A DNA stretch of 64,000 nt from Lycorma delicatula (GCF_047948215.1 NC_134456.1:13169730-13233729); one strand, 5' to 3'. Positions 1-9,683 are shown, numbered from the stretch's first letter. The notes: a model not told the origin generated them from the letters alone. Made by a program: numbers and translations.

Positions 1-609
1 CCGAATACAATCAGATGTATTATCTGCGGACCGTCTAATTGCGGAAAAACAAATGTTCTATTCAACTTGCTTTTCTCACCGGACGGTTTACGATTCAGAA
101 ATATTTACGTGTTTTCTAGATCGCTGTACCAACCGAAATATAAGTTTCTAGAGCAAGTCATGACTGGTGTCCCGGAGATCGGCTTTTTTGCATACTCAGA
201 AAACGATCATGTGATGGCACCCGACGAAGCGGAACCGAACTCGATAATGATTTTCGACGATGTAGCTTGCGAAAAGCAACATAATATTCGCAAGTACTTT
301 GCGATGGGGCGACACAACAACATCGATAGCTTTTATTTGACTCAGAAATATTCCAGTACCGGGAAGCACCTTGTACGGGACAACGTAAATCTCCTTCTTA
401 TATTCAAACAAGACGATCTCTTGATATATGTGACGAATCACATATATCAAGATCATGTAAATACCGATATGAAATTCGATCGGTTTAAAAGTCTGTGTGG
501 TGTTGCATGGAGAAAACCTCATGGATTTTTGGTTGTGGATAAGGAGAGCGATATCGATGGTGAACGATATAGAATAGGCTTCGATGTTTTTGCAAAAGAG
601 ATCAGTTGA
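1..609 (+). CDS. ATP: Polinton packaging ATPase, C-terminal part (copy A)
   Basis: Open from the first base of the window, so the start is missing. The Walker A loop GPSNCGKT lies at about residues 10-17 and a Walker B strand IMIFDD at about 82-87, the layout of the FtsK/HerA-type genome-packaging ATPases of Polintons and related DNA viruses, which pump DNA into the capsid. Copy B (25034-25734) supplies the missing N-terminus but is frameshifted. The stop at 607-609 is 12 nt before the next gene. Copy A carries a short inverted-repeat insertion at 415-454 that adds three codons in frame relative to copy B, after the Walker B motif. The visible part has no lesion; the unseen part may. Confidence 0.85.
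   Translation, partial: PNTIRCIICGPSNCGKTNVLFNLLFSPDGLRFRNIYVFSRSLYQPKYKFLEQVMTGVPEIGFFAYSENDHVMAPDEAEPNSIMIFDDVACEKQHNIRKYFAMGRHNNIDSFYLTQKYSSTGKHLVRDNVNLLLIFKQDDLLIYVTNHIYQDHVNTDMKFDRFKSLCGVAWRKPHGFLVVDKESDIDGERYRIGFDVFAKEIS
415..454. repeat. Perfect inverted repeat within the ATPase gene
   Basis: Arms TTGATATATGTGA and TCACATATATCAA (421-433 and 438-450) face each other across the 4-nt loop CGAA. Copy B has only the right arm here, so the left arm looks like a templated inverted duplication that arose in copy A. Confidence 0.8.
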
Positions 610-621
610 TAGTCGGTAACA

Positions 622-1803
622 ATGGCAAGCATACACACCTACGAGGACGGAACACCGAACGCTAACGCCATACGTTTTAGACAAAAACCGCAAAACAACT
701 TGTGTTCCAAATATTTAAGCGACCGTCAGAAGTTTTGCGGTAACTACGTCTGTCGTAAAGTGAACTACTGTGAAAATAAAGACCGACGATGCTGGCGACA
801 TGAAAAAAGAATGAATCGTGACTATCCGTTGGTCGTTCTATTGATGATTACTAGCGAAGGTAAGATTTTCAAAGGGCGTATATGGTTAAAATTTTTAGAA
901 GAATGTGACAAATACGAGATGCCAATCGAACTGGTGATATACGATAAAAACATGTTCAACACCACAATTCGACACGGATGGAACTTTATTTAAAGATTTA
1001 GACCCTCTCCACTCGTATACAAAAAGCCTTTATTGGAACTTCGAAACCGGCATGCATCTATGGACTACACAAACGTTTACATGCACATGTTGGAATACGG
1101 TAGTCGTCTAGAAGGAGCGAGGTGCTGTATAGTGATCACGGAACGAACTATTCCGATCAGGTCGCCAAAAACGTTGTACCGCTTAGCGTTATCATACGGT
1201 AGAAAATGTTTTGTGGACACGGCTTACGGAGTACAATTTACCGACGACGTACCGGAAACATTACCGATAAGACGAGGGGGATTACCGTTCGACATCGTGA
1301 ACAACAGGGCGCAGGCGCTCTTTTCTGGCGAGTTTCTAAACGAAGCGCTACCTACGTTGCGATTATACGCCGATTCGTTCGGATTGAGGTACAACGAACG
1401 ACGCGAACTGTTTGAAATCCAAAACGAAGACCTGCTGCGAAAGTGGTGCGAATATGCAGGAGCGAAACCGGACGAACTTTGGTTGTTGAATAGCTATCTG
1501 TTGCATTTACATTCGGAAGGTGACCGTCATCCGATTCGACGACTTTCCACACGGTACTTGACAAAGGTATTACAACGCGATCACTCAACGGTTGTGGATA
1601 TTCCGCTGTGGGTTGGAAATGTAAAAAGGGCTGTTGTCTTTAAAGACACAAGCACGAAACTCATGATACCGTCTATCGATCAGGGTGACACAATATTACC
1701 GCGAATTGTGCAATACCAATCAGCGTCCGGTGAGAATGAATGTTTCGTTAATCGATGTTATACGTTTCCTACGCAGAACCAAAAAACATGCAGTGTTCTT
1801 TAG
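622..1803 (+). pseudogene. Cys-rich, glycosyltransferase-like protein, interrupted (copy A)
   Basis: One reading frame runs from ATG 622 to the TAG at 1801, broken by a TAA at 991-993. Copy B has a sense codon at that position, so the stop is a lesion. The N-terminal 60 residues are rich in Cys and His (CGNYVC, CRHEK-like spacing) and look metal binding. The central part (ELVIYDKNMFNTTIR..., then ERTIPIRSP) loosely resembles Core-2/I-branching-type glycosyltransferases; I recall similar proteins in insect Polintons but cannot prove the family. A one-base length difference near 1047 between copies marks further decay in one of them. It follows the ATPase by 12 nt and was probably co-transcribed. 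Function unproven. Confidence 0.55.
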
Positions 1804-1860
1804 ATCGGTGGAACTAGGATGGTGATGTGATCGACTGTTTTCCGATCATTCGTAACTACG

Positions 1861-2833
1861 ATGTCGAAAAAGAACGAGGTAGATATGCCATCCTCGTCGT
1901 CGTCGTCTGCGAAGTTGGTCATGGAAATCGATAGAATACGAGCTTTGATTAAACGAAAACATCGCGCTATTACGCAAGGAATAACGGAATCGGAACAAGT
2001 TATTGAAAATCAATGAAAGCCTATTGTCGAACCGCTCCGAGAACTTAATCAATCGTTTAAACAAAAGTACGATGTTAAAAAAGAACAAGAAGAGAATGCA
2101 AATAGAGTGGTTGAAAAAAGAGAGGAGGTGGTGGAAGAGACACCGACGGTTATGAGAAGACTCTTTAAAACACCGACGTCGGAAAAAAGTTCGTGAAACC
2201 TGTAGACCCGTCGACACCGAAAACGATGGGGTTTCGTGCAAAACATTTCGTGGATCTTACCGAAACGGATAAAAGTAAAAAAAAGACAACGTCTACGGAG
2301 TTAAAAACATTGACGATCAATGGATGATCGGAACAAAACAACTCTAGTTCAAAGGAAATAAAATAGTTATCGACAACAAAACGTATAGCGGTTCCAAAGG
2401 TTTAAATCAATTGATTTTTTTGAATGAGCCTGTAGATTATACAAACAAAGATTTAAATAACTATAAGAAAATATTAGAAACTACTGAGGCGCATAAAAGT
2501 CAAAATACCGGTCGCATAATTTCCAGTCGATCGTTAAAGTACAAGAATATTATCAAAAGACTGTTTCCTCGTACGCACCTTTCGTCGGAAAGCGGTCATG
2601 ACGTCGAAAGTCCAATAACCGGATCGGGTCTGCTGATGAGAGCGAAGAAAACGGTTAGACCGGATTACGTTTACTGGGACGATCCGAATGAACTGTGCGA
2701 TAGACTGCGACTTTTATTGGCTTCGAAACGTGCGGGTCATACCGGTCATAATAACGAAATAGTTTCGATCGTAGAAGAACTACAAGAAGGCGGATACATA
2801 AAGGAGGGTAGTAAAGGGAACTTTTTATTTTAA
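1861..2833 (+). pseudogene. DUF8207-like Polinton protein, broken (copy A)
   Basis: Starts at ATG 1861 (MSKKNEVDMP) and is interrupted by TGA at 2014-2016 and a frameshift near 2190. The last 140 codons (2411-2833) are open and contain VYWDDPNELCDRLRLLLASK and AGHTGHNNEI, a block I recognise as conserved in many insect Polinton proteins labelled DUF8207. The N-terminal third is Lys/Glu-rich and probably a coiled coil. It sits between the glycosyltransferase-like gene and the fibre gene, in the virion-protein cluster. Function unknown; a structural or assembly role is inferred from position only. Confidence 0.65.
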
Positions 2834-2844
2834 ACAGTCTGAAG

Positions 2845-3954
2845 ATGAGTATCGACAAGTTCGGTCGTTCTCGGGTTGGGAGTGCAACCGCCCAACCACC
2901 ACCAACTCGGATTGTCGAAACGTTTGACAAAACCGCCGATGGAGATTTCGATATCAAGAAAAGACGTTTGTGCAACGTTGGACCGCCTGTTGAAGATGAT
3001 GATGGTTGAACAATCGGTCACGTTAAGAAAATGTTCGTAAAGCAAAGCGAGTTGAATAATAAATACTTACCCACGGTTTCACCGATGGACAACAACGCAC
3101 TCTCCTTTTCAAAGAGGGGATTGTGCGATATCGCCGATCCAATTGTAAAAACAGACGCCGTAACTGTCGACTATTTACGCCAAAACCTTTTCGGTAAAAA
3201 TGAGATAATTAACGCGAGAGGTTGCGTTATCGCAAATGCTGGTGCACCAATTAATAGCACGGATCTCACTACAAAGTCATACGTAGACAAAGTGACAAAT
3301 GGGATTTTTACGAGTAAAGACGGTGTTGTGGATATCCAAAAAAGTGTTATAACAAACGCCAAGGCACCTGTTCAGTTGACTGACCTCGCGACTAAAGGAT
3401 ATGTCGATCTAATGAGGGGTCAATTGAAGAAAACGTTGGTGGAAGAGTACGTAATGCATAGCGATCTAAATCGTGTATTCTTAGCGAAGAGTTTTAAAGA
3501 TGATGACAACGCAATTAATTATCAAAATAAGCGATTATGTAGAGTCGGTGATCCTGTCGAAAAGACGGACGTCGCAACAAAGTCCTACGTGGACGATATG
3601 GAATTACACATACAAAAATTGATTACTGCGACTAAGGGATATATCGATGACACACTATTTAGGTTCTACAAATTTCTATTTAACATTAACGACAACGCTA
3701 ACAGAAACTTAAATCAACAAACGCTTATAAGTGTACTATCCGCTGACAATCATCACCAAAGCGATTCTGCAAACACAATTCTAAGTAGTAAAGATACAAT
3801 GGAGAACGAGGATGTGAAAAAAAATATAATGCGTCCACCGATCACTGATAAGACATTGAAGAATGAAAATGTTAATAAAAATATGATACGTCCCTCGGTC
3901 TCGGATGATGTGAATAAAAATATGGTACGATTGCCGAACACGGATCCAATGTAA
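2845..3954 (+). pseudogene. Fibre-like repeat protein with one nonsense codon (copy A)
   Basis: Frame from ATG 2845 (MSIDKFGRSRVG) is stopped by TGA 3007-3009 and then continues open to 3954. The protein carries repeated blocks of the form NKRLCRVGDPVEKTDVATKSYVD (ends ATKSYVD or TTKSYVD, about residues 100, 150 and 230 of the full frame), a pattern seen in trimeric tail or fibre shafts of phages and in Polinton fibre-like proteins. The C-terminal part is hydrophilic with repeated NKNMVRP-like units. Likely role: virion spike or attachment fibre (inference). Copy B is broken at different places, so the lesions arose independently. Confidence 0.65.
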
Positions 3955-3994
3955 GATGGTGGAATGTAGTTAACAAGCTCATTGTCTGTCCGAC

Positions 3995-5039
3995 ATGGCA
4001 AGAGTGAGGAGCTCAAAACGTTCTTCTCCTGTTCGAAAGGGTAAGGTGAGAAGATCTAAACGAATAGCCAGTCTTAAACGAGGCGGTCGACTGTTAACAA
4101 CTCAAACAGCAGGAGCTGCAGGAGCGTTGGGATGTTATATTGGCGATAAAACATTAAAAGGCGTCAAAAAGGTTGTGGGTAAGGTTGTAAATAAAGGGAT
4201 CGATTTACTACCGATAGAGTTACATATTCCGGGATATCAGTACTGCGGACCGGGAACGAATTTAAAAAAACGATTAAAGAGAGGCGATCCCGGTGTAAAC
4301 AAGTTGGACGCCGCTTGTAAAGAACACGATATCACATACGCAACGTACAGCGATAACGAAAGAAGAGCGGCAGCAGATCGTAAATTAGCCGATAGCGCTT
4401 GGGAAAGAGTTAAAGCTAAGGATTCGAGTATCGCGGAAAAGGCTACGGCATTGGCGGTTACAAACGCGATGAAGTTAAAAGCAAAGTTCGGCGGTGGAAG
4501 AGTACGAAGACGAAGAAGACGATCAAAAAGGAATAATATAAAACGCCTTGTCCAAATGATGAAACGAAAAGCGGGCGCTGCAGGGCAGGGATTATACCTT
4601 AAGAGCCCTATCCTTTGACCGGATGGGGGATGGGCGGTAAAAAAAAACGTCGTCGTCTCCAATAAAGGGAATACCAGTGCGACCGCTATCGAACATAGAA
4701 CTAATGTGGTACGCGAGAAGACTAAATATAGCAGAATTTAGAGGAGTCTTCATGTTGGACGCATTACCCACACAACCGAAGACTAACGAAACTGCGATTG
4801 TTAGTCCTGACCGCAGTACCGGTCATGGAACACACTGAGTATGTTATAGAAAACGTGGACGGATGGTGGACTATTTCGATAGTTTCGGTAATTTGCGTCC
4901 ACCTAACGAATTGATGCGTGATTTTCCACTCGATTCGATTATAAATTTCAATTATAACGCCAGACAGAATATAAACACGGTTATCTGCGGTCATTTATTT
5001 CTTGAATTTCTCAGTCGTGATTCGTCAGCCTACAGGTAA
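3995..5039 (+). pseudogene. PRO: Phospholipase A2 - adenain-type cysteine protease fusion, broken (copy A)
   Basis: ATG 3995 opens a 207-codon frame with a basic N-terminus, then a parvovirus-VP1-type PLA2 domain: calcium loop YCGPGTNL and catalytic DAACKEHDITY (about residues 82-115), then a poly-Arg stretch. A frameshift near 4610 moves the frame into a protease domain ending at TAA 5037: substrate strand FRGVFMLDAL, catalytic GTH, YFDSFGNL and ICGHL, i.e. His, Asp and Cys of the adenovirus-protease (adenain/Ulp1) type. An in-frame TGA (4836-4838) directly follows the catalytic His where this family normally has Trp; copy B has the same TGA. The PLA2 would act in membrane escape and the protease in capsid maturation. 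The stop is 2 nt before the penton-like start. Confidence 0.85.
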
Positions 5040-5041
5040 AC

Positions 5042-5692
5042 ATGTTCTGCATAAGAGGAAATACGTCGTTCTTACACGCTACATTCTTTCCAGCATTGGA
5101 TTTGTCCAGCGAATGGGAATTGGCGTTGATAAACTTAACCACATACAAATCGATTCCAAATGTCGAAGAGGGAATCAACAACACATTTACTGTTGTACCA
5201 AAGAAACCTCAAAAACCGATGAAGCTGACACTAGCGACCGGATCGTACGAAGTGGATGATATCGCCAAACGCTTGAGCGATGAACTCAAACACAAGAGCA
5301 AAATAGATTTACTTATGCGTCCGAATAACAACACGTTAAAATGCGAACTTAAATGCAGTGCCGCGATCGATTTGACATCAACGGATAGTTTGGCACCGTT
5401 GTTGGGGTTCGAGAAAACTAATTTGAAGGCAAATATATGGCACGAGTCATCGAAGCCAGTCGCCATTAACGTGAACACCGTACGGGTCGAATGCAACCTG
5501 ATACGAGGCTCTTATACGAACGGATCAGAGGGACACGTGTTGCACGAATACACGTTAAGCGTACCGCCTGGATTCAAAATAATCGAATCGCCGAAGAATA
5601 TAAACTATCTACCGGTGAATACGAAGAGCTTAGACGAGATCGCCATAAAGTTTACCGATCAAGACGGAAACCCGATAACCTTTCGCGGTTAA
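5042..5692 (+). CDS. Penton-like minor capsid protein, C-terminus truncated (copy A)
   Basis: ATG 5042 lies 2 nt after the protease stop. The 216-residue product has the features of the protein that commonly lies just before the major capsid gene in insect Polintons: WELALINLTTY near the start, a GSYEVDDI strand, SLAPLLGFEK and YLPVNTKS. It is taken as the single-jelly-roll penton or minor capsid candidate; assignment rests on position and recalled family pattern. A GAA-to-TAA change at 5690-5692 removes the last 14 codons, which copy B keeps (frame would end at 5734). Confidence 0.65.
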   Translation: MFCIRGNTSFLHATFFPALDLSSEWELALINLTTYKSIPNVEEGINNTFTVVPKKPQKPMKLTLATGSYEVDDIAKRLSDELKHKSKIDLLMRPNNNTLKCELKCSAAIDLTSTDSLAPLLGFEKTNLKANIWHESSKPVAINVNTVRVECNLIRGSYTNGSEGHVLHEYTLSVPPGFKIIESPKNINYLPVNTKSLDEIAIKFTDQDGNPITFRG

Positions 5693-5749
5693 AACGTTAC
5701 AGTGAGATTGCATTTACAAAGGAAAACGAAGTAAAACGAAAGCATATAA

Positions 5750-5929
5750 ATGGGGTTAATATACAATAGCGCTGGTACTAGTAGCGAAACGTCACGCAAA
5801 CCGATCAGTCTACGTGCAAACACCAAAGCGTTAACATCGCGTAACGTGTTGTTTCTTCGAAAACTTGGTTTTACAGTTTTGGTGAATCGTAATGGCAGCG
5901 ATAGGAGCGAATATGTTGGACGTCGGTGA
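5750..5929 (+). CDS. Small basic ORF overlapping the capsid gene start (copy A)
   Basis: A 59-codon ORF from ATG 5750 to TGA 5927-5929, overlapping the capsid ATG (5892) in another frame. The product is rich in Arg, Ser and Thr and contains ALTSRNVLFLRKLGF. Copy B has the same ORF intact (30827-31000, 57 codons) with mostly conservative changes, and similar tiny basic proteins occur beside the capsid gene in other insect Polintons as I recall. It may be a core or capsid-associated peptide. Function unknown. Confidence 0.55.
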   Translation: MGLIYNSAGTSSETSRKPISLRANTKALTSRNVLFLRKLGFTVLVNRNGSDRSEYVGRR

Positions 5930-7118
5930 AAGTGTTTCGTTCGACAACACGATCACACAGTACGAATATCATACCCATCTACCGTACGCTTCGTCGACTT
6001 ACAACAACAACGATGAAAACCGGATTCCGATACACCAACAAGATCTATACACGTTACCGCAAAAAAGCTATTTGATGGTCGAAGGTGCGTTAACTACTAA
6101 AGCAGGCGATAAAAAGGCAACGGAATCGAGTTTAACAAACAACGCGATACCGTTTCTCTTCGAAGAGATACGATACGAGATAAACGGCGCGGAAATGTGT
6201 CGCGTACAAAAGTTAGGAATAACGACAACGATAAAGAATATTCTTTCGTTGCGTAAAAGCGAAGAAAATATTTTGGAACACTTCGGGTGGAAGTTCAAAG
6301 CTACGGATAAGTTCGATTTAGATGAAACCACTGGAAGATATTGTTTCTACGTACCGTTGCGTTTGCTGATGGGTTTCGCCGAAGACTACAAACACATAAT
6401 ATTGAACGTCAAACAAGAATTGGTCTTGCTTAGATCTTCCAGCGATGTGAACGCATTAGTGTCTTCCAAAGAGGCACCTGATTCCAAGTTGAAAGTGACT
6501 GAGATAGCGTGGAAAATTCTGTATGTTCACGTTGCCGATACGATGCGATTGCAATTGTTGAAGGTCGTAGAACGAGATAGACCGTTAGCGATTGCTTTTC
6601 GTACATGGCAGATCCACGAATATCCGGCTCTACCACAAACAAACATACATTCATGGACGGTAAAAACATGTGCGCAAACGGAGAAACCGAGATACGTGAT
6701 ATTCGGTTTACAGACGGACAGAAAGGATAAAGCTACAAAATCATTGACGCTCTTCGATATGTGCGAGTTGGTAAACGTTCGTCTGTATTTGAATTCGCAG
6801 TACTATCCGTACGACAATCTACAGGGAGATGTGAATATGATGTATGAAATGTTCGCCAGCTTTCGGTCCGCCTATTATAACAAACCGGAGGACGAATGTC
6901 CCGCTTACAGTTTGGCGGATTTCAAGGCCAGTGTACCGTTAATAGTTATCGACTGTTCCCGTCAGAACGAATCGCTTAAAACAGGAACAGTAGATGTACG
7001 TATCGATTTCGATACCAAAAACAATATACCACCCAATACGACTGCCTACTGCCTCATTATACATGATAGCATCGTCACATACACTCCGCTCACTGGAATA
7101 GTGAAAAAACTTATGTAA
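5892..7118 (+). CDS. Major capsid protein, double jelly-roll type (copy A, intact)
   Basis: 408 codons from ATG 5892 to TAA 7116-7118 with no lesion. The sequence pattern (FEEIRYEINGAEMCR, LRLLMGFAEDYKHIILN, RPLAIAFRTW, LYLNSQYYPYDNLQGDVN, PLIVIDCSRQNESLK) matches the insect Polinton family annotated as double jelly-roll-like domain proteins, the hexon-like major capsid proteins. About 400 residues is normal for this insect group, though shorter than many Polinton capsids. It follows the penton-like gene and overlaps the next start by one base (TAATG), consistent with a virion-gene cluster. This is the only core virion gene that remains intact in copy A. Confidence 0.82.
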   Translation: MAAIGANMLDVGESVSFDNTITQYEYHTHLPYASSTYNNNDENRIPIHQQDLYTLPQKSYLMVEGALTTKAGDKKATESSLTNNAIPFLFEEIRYEINGAEMCRVQKLGITTTIKNILSLRKSEENILEHFGWKFKATDKFDLDETTGRYCFYVPLRLLMGFAEDYKHIILNVKQELVLLRSSSDVNALVSSKEAPDSKLKVTEIAWKILYVHVADTMRLQLLKVVERDRPLAIAFRTWQIHEYPALPQTNIHSWTVKTCAQTEKPRYVIFGLQTDRKDKATKSLTLFDMCELVNVRLYLNSQYYPYDNLQGDVNMMYEMFASFRSAYYNKPEDECPAYSLADFKASVPLIVIDCSRQNESLKTGTVDVRIDFDTKNNIPPNTTAYCLIIHDSIVTYTPLTGIVKKLM

Positions 7119-7729
7119 TGCGGGAGGTATCTGAGATCGATCAATTAGGTGGTGGACGGGAAGAGGAACGTAAAAAGCAAATATTGTCAACGTGGCGACA
7201 GTTTACGAAATGGCTGATAACATTTAGTGTATTTAAAACGGGTATTGCAGTTGGAATAATCGTAACACTGTTACTGGGCGACTTTTCGCATGAATCTTGT
7301 ACAACGGTGAAACCGATACGGTGTAGAGTGACTTTTTCTACACAATCGCCGGTTAACATACCGTTAGTATGGTGTAATTCATCGTCTGTGGAGGTTTTGT
7401 CCATTTTTTACAACGCTACAGTATCACCATCATCTTCAAAAAACGTGTCTGCTGGCGTAGTTAGCAACAACACTACATCGTCACCTTCAAAAAAAGCAAT
7501 AGTGTTACCACAGGTACACATCGACAAAACCGCATTGAAGAGGAAAACCATAGTGAATGTAAAATCATCATTACCTTCAGCGAAGACAACAGTGTTACCA
7601 AAGGTAAACGCTACCAATATCGTTAACATAACGTTACATGCACATGATAATGCTGACTATGATGGTCCTCTAAACGAGGAAGAACAGGTGGAGGGGGTAA
7701 CCCCCACCACTTCTACTTTGAAAGTATAA
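7118..7729 (+). CDS. Single-pass membrane protein with Ser/Thr-rich ectodomain (copy A)
   Basis: ATG 7118 overlaps the capsid stop by one base. The 203-residue product has a charged cytosolic start, one transmembrane segment at about residues 31-55 (ITFSVFKTGIAVGIIVTLLL), a Cys-containing region with N-glycosylation sequons, and a Ser/Thr/Pro-rich stretch built from degenerate repeats ending in TTVLPKVN. Copy B has the same layout. It could be a virion membrane or envelope-like protein or a host-membrane factor; nothing in the sequence decides this. The end of the gene encodes a strong GC hairpin (7688-7710) and the TATA box of the next gene overlaps its last codons. Confidence 0.6.
   Translation: MREVSEIDQLGGGREEERKKQILSTWRQFTKWLITFSVFKTGIAVGIIVTLLLGDFSHESCTTVKPIRCRVTFSTQSPVNIPLVWCNSSSVEVLSIFYNATVSPSSSKNVSAGVVSNNTTSSPSKKAIVLPQVHIDKTALKRKTIVNVKSSLPSAKTTVLPKVNATNIVNITLHAHDNADYDGPLNEEEQVEGVTPTTSTLKV
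7688..7710 (+). other. GC hairpin at the 3' end of the membrane-protein gene
   Basis: GTGG-A-GGGGG, loop TAA, CCCCC-A-CCAC: nine paired bases with one A-A mismatch. The same hairpin occurs at the same place in copy B (about 32769-32792). It lies 15 nt before the next TATA box. Confidence 0.6.
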
Positions 7730-7762
7730 AAAGGGTTAATCCGACTGCGTACACAAGTCAGT
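7725..7762 (+). promoter_or_regulatory. TATA box and arthropod initiator (copy A)
   Basis: TATAAAAAG at 7725-7733 is followed by TCAGT at 7758-7762, the arthropod initiator consensus, 35 nt downstream. The ATG of the Lys-rich gene follows at 7781. Both elements are conserved in copy B at 32806-32845. Confidence 0.65.
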
Positions 7763-7780
7763 AGTTGTTGAGCATCCGTC

Positions 7781-8080
7781 ATGGAAGGAAGTGGTGTTTA
7801 TTCGCCAGACGACGTTCAATCGTTTCTATTCATGAACGATTCTTTGCATAACATCGATCCCCATCCTGAAGTTACGAAACCGACTGAGAAGGAGGTTAAA
7901 TCGAAACCAACGAAGATCCGCAAAAGGAGAAATCAGCGTAAAAAATCTTATGATAAACCTTCTTCAGTTGAACACACGATCACAAAGACCAAGACCATTA
8001 AGAAGCAGAAGAAGAAGGACAAAAAGAAGGCGGATAAGGGGAACGAAGGGATATCCCCCACCAACATTGTGATTTCATAG
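7781..8080 (+). CDS. Small Lys-rich, core-protein-like protein (copy A)
   Basis: 99 codons, intact in both copies. The first 35 residues are acidic to neutral (MEGSGVYSPDDVQSFLF); the rest is extremely Lys/Arg-rich (KIRKRRNQRKKSYDK, KKQKKKDKKKADK), with nuclear-localisation-like runs. Such composition suits a DNA-condensing core protein or nuclear protein, but there is no recognisable domain. It has its own TATA/initiator promoter 20-55 nt upstream and probably shares a transcript with the following gene. Confidence 0.6.
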   Translation: MEGSGVYSPDDVQSFLFMNDSLHNIDPHPEVTKPTEKEVKSKPTKIRKRRNQRKKSYDKPSSVEHTITKTKTIKKQKKKDKKKADKGNEGISPTNIVIS

Positions 8081-8132
8081 ACATCGTCGGTGGTTACATA
8101 TCGCCATCATCATACACGGATGAGCGATCGTC

Positions 8133-8821
8133 ATGGAAGGAGTTATCGAGTATCACGGCTTTCTCGGCAAACGAGGTGAGTTTATAGTTAAAGAACTTGC
8201 TGTTGTCGGTGATGGAAACTATATGATTCTTCACTTTCGAAAACCGTACCCAAAGTCTGAGTTGACATCTAAATACAAACGGATGGCCGGATGGTTGGAG
8301 AGGAATTTTCACAAAATCGATTGGAATTACGGCGAAGTCGTATAACGCGACGATATCATGAAGCGTTATGTTCGCAGTTTGCCACAATACACACCAAAGG
8401 GCTGGAGAAAGTGGAATTTTTGCGACGGTTTCGTAAAGATGTTCGTCAGATACCGGACGGCGCACCGAAACCGAATTCAAATTATATCGTAAATTGTCCG
8501 TACCACACACGCAAGGAGAGTGGAAAATGTGCGTTACAAACCGGTTGTTTCTACATGGAGTGGTTGAAGATGTGTAAAAAGCCGTTGGATCTGGTGAGAG
8601 AAGCCGATCGATTGCGAACGTTTGCGAACACAAACGCGGAAAACAAAGAGGAATTGGCAAAAAACGGTTATTACTATTCCTTCAACGAATTGTGTGTAAA
8701 ATGTTGTTGGTGTAACGAAAGGATGGATGTGCATCACCACTCAACTCGTTGTCAAAACTGCATCAAGGAAAACGTACCGCTTTCGTTTGAACATGTTGTT
8801 CCACGCCGAGTACCGCTGTAG
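8133..8821 (+). pseudogene. Nuclease-like zinc protein, frameshifted (copy A)
   Basis: ATG 8133 opens a frame that hits TAA 8343-8345; a nearby one-base deletion shifts the rest to another frame ending at TAG 8819-8821. Copy B has the uninterrupted 229-codon version (33216-33905), described there. The lesion falls between the first (EFIVKELAVVGDGNY) and second (IHTKGLEKVEFL) conserved blocks. The C-terminal Cys-rich part (CVKCCWCNERMDVHHH, then CQNC) remains readable. No module (ii) follows this gene; the unknown structured module begins 177 nt later. Confidence 0.7.
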
Positions 8822-8998
8822 AGCTCAGTCTGCTGCAAGATGTTGATGAATCAACATCTTTGGTTAAAGATCTCAATTATAGTTATTGTCTTCCATCTTG
8901 GTTTTATGCAAGGAATAATATTTATGCTTGCACTGAATCACTTGCAAACATTTACAAAAAAATAAAAAATAAAAATAAAAAAATATAAAAAAAAGATT
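8822..8998. other. A-rich spacer
   Basis: Non-coding spacer ending in an A-rich stretch (about 8955-8995). Copy B has a shorter A-rich version lacking about 90 bases. Confidence 0.5.
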
Positions 8999-9102
8999 CG
9001 AGTGTTTTACAGTAGGCCTATTGGGGAGAGATTTCACTCATGTAAATAAAAATCTCAACGCACCACGGTTGCTTCCTCGTGGGTGGTGTGGAAACGTAAC
9101 CG
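8999..9102 (+). ncRNA. Recurrent structured module 2, copy A-1
   Basis: One of seven copies in the window. Common parts are CGAGTG...CACTC (outer stem), GTAGGCCTA-like palindrome, GGGGAGAGAT, AATCTCAACGC, GGTTGC...GTAACC (second stem) around TACCTC and GTGGTGTGGAAA. GAGAT can pair with ATCTC across the first stem, giving a possible pseudoknot. Second-stem bases co-vary among copies (GGTTGC/GTAACC here, AGTTGC/GCAACT at 10957-11054). Class unknown. Confidence 0.6.
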
Positions 9103-9172
9103 TTTTTTTTAAATTTAAAATAACAAGCGGGAAATAACAGGAAGTACAGTCCATAACAGTCGCACTGATAAG

Positions 9173-9180
9173 GTATATAT
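9173..9180 (+). promoter_or_regulatory. TATA-like box of the RING gene (copy A)
   Basis: TATATATA about 60 nt before ATG 9240, with pyrimidine-rich initiator-like TCACTACA roughly 25 nt downstream. Same arrangement in copy B near 34164. Confidence 0.4.
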
Positions 9181-9239
9181 ATTTGTCGCTCTGCTCACTA
9201 CAACATTCATTTCACAACACAGCTGCACATCAGACGAAC

Positions 9240-9596
9240 ATGGGTGAGAGAACATCGACATCATTCGAACTTGCTAAAGCAAGAGTGGTTACCAGTATTA
9301 GGAACTTGGTGCGCAGTATCTCCAGTGTGAAGGGTGCAGATGTACTCTTTTTAGAATCGCTTGGTGAGGCATTAAGAAATGTGAAATGTGCAGTAGAACG
9401 AGGTGTTAAACGAGATGAAGATTTGACCAGTACACTGCGATGTAAAATATGTCTGATTGCACGTGTAGGAGCAACGATACTACCGTGCGTTCACACATTT
9501 TGCATAGATTGTGTACGGTATTTAATACAACACAACCTTCCATGTAGGATGTGTAGACAAGCGGTGACTGGCTATATAAAAATCTATTTCAACTAG
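9240..9596 (+). CDS. Small RING-finger protein (copy A)
   Basis: 118 codons from ATG 9240; an upstream in-frame TTG was not used. The C-terminal half has a C3HC4-type RING: CKIC, then PCVHTFCIDC, then CRMCR with normal spacing. The N-terminal 65 residues form a likely helical region of unknown role. RING proteins of this size in DNA viruses usually act as E3 ubiquitin ligases; substrate unknown. Copy A has PCVH where copy B has PCGH, a change next to a zinc ligand but not of one. The stop is followed after 23 nt by a histone-type stem-loop and then a ribozyme-like module. Confidence 0.75.
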   Translation: MGERTSTSFELAKARVVTSIRNLVRSISSVKGADVLFLESLGEALRNVKCAVERGVKRDEDLTSTLRCKICLIARVGATILPCVHTFCIDCVRYLIQHNLPCRMCRQAVTGYIKIYFN

Positions 9597-9619
9597 TCAC
9601 CTCTCCGTCTTTCCCAAAC

Positions 9620-9635
9620 TGTCCTTTTCAGGACA
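9620..9635 (+). terminator. Histone-type 3' stem-loop, copy A-1
   Basis: TGTCCT-TTTC-AGGACA: six-base-pair stem, four-base loop, preceded by CAAAC and followed by ACAACA. This is the architecture of the replication-dependent histone mRNA stem-loop bound by SLBP, and it sits 23 nt after the stop codon. Confidence 0.6.
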
Positions 9636-9683
9636 ACAACACATTACACAAACAACATAAAATTACAGGCGTAGACAAAACAA

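Noticed and set aside
4200..4420. Endogenous parvovirus (densovirus) VP1 because of the PLA2 motif
   Set aside because: The PLA2 is fused to an adenain-type protease and embedded among Polinton capsid and ATPase genes; no NS1 or parvovirus capsid is present.
8999..9102. Hammerhead, HDV-like or pistol ribozyme for module 2
   Set aside because: No CTGANGA/GAAA core, no nested double pseudoknot with a leading G at a plausible cut site, and no pistol-type loop pairing could be drawn consistently across copies.
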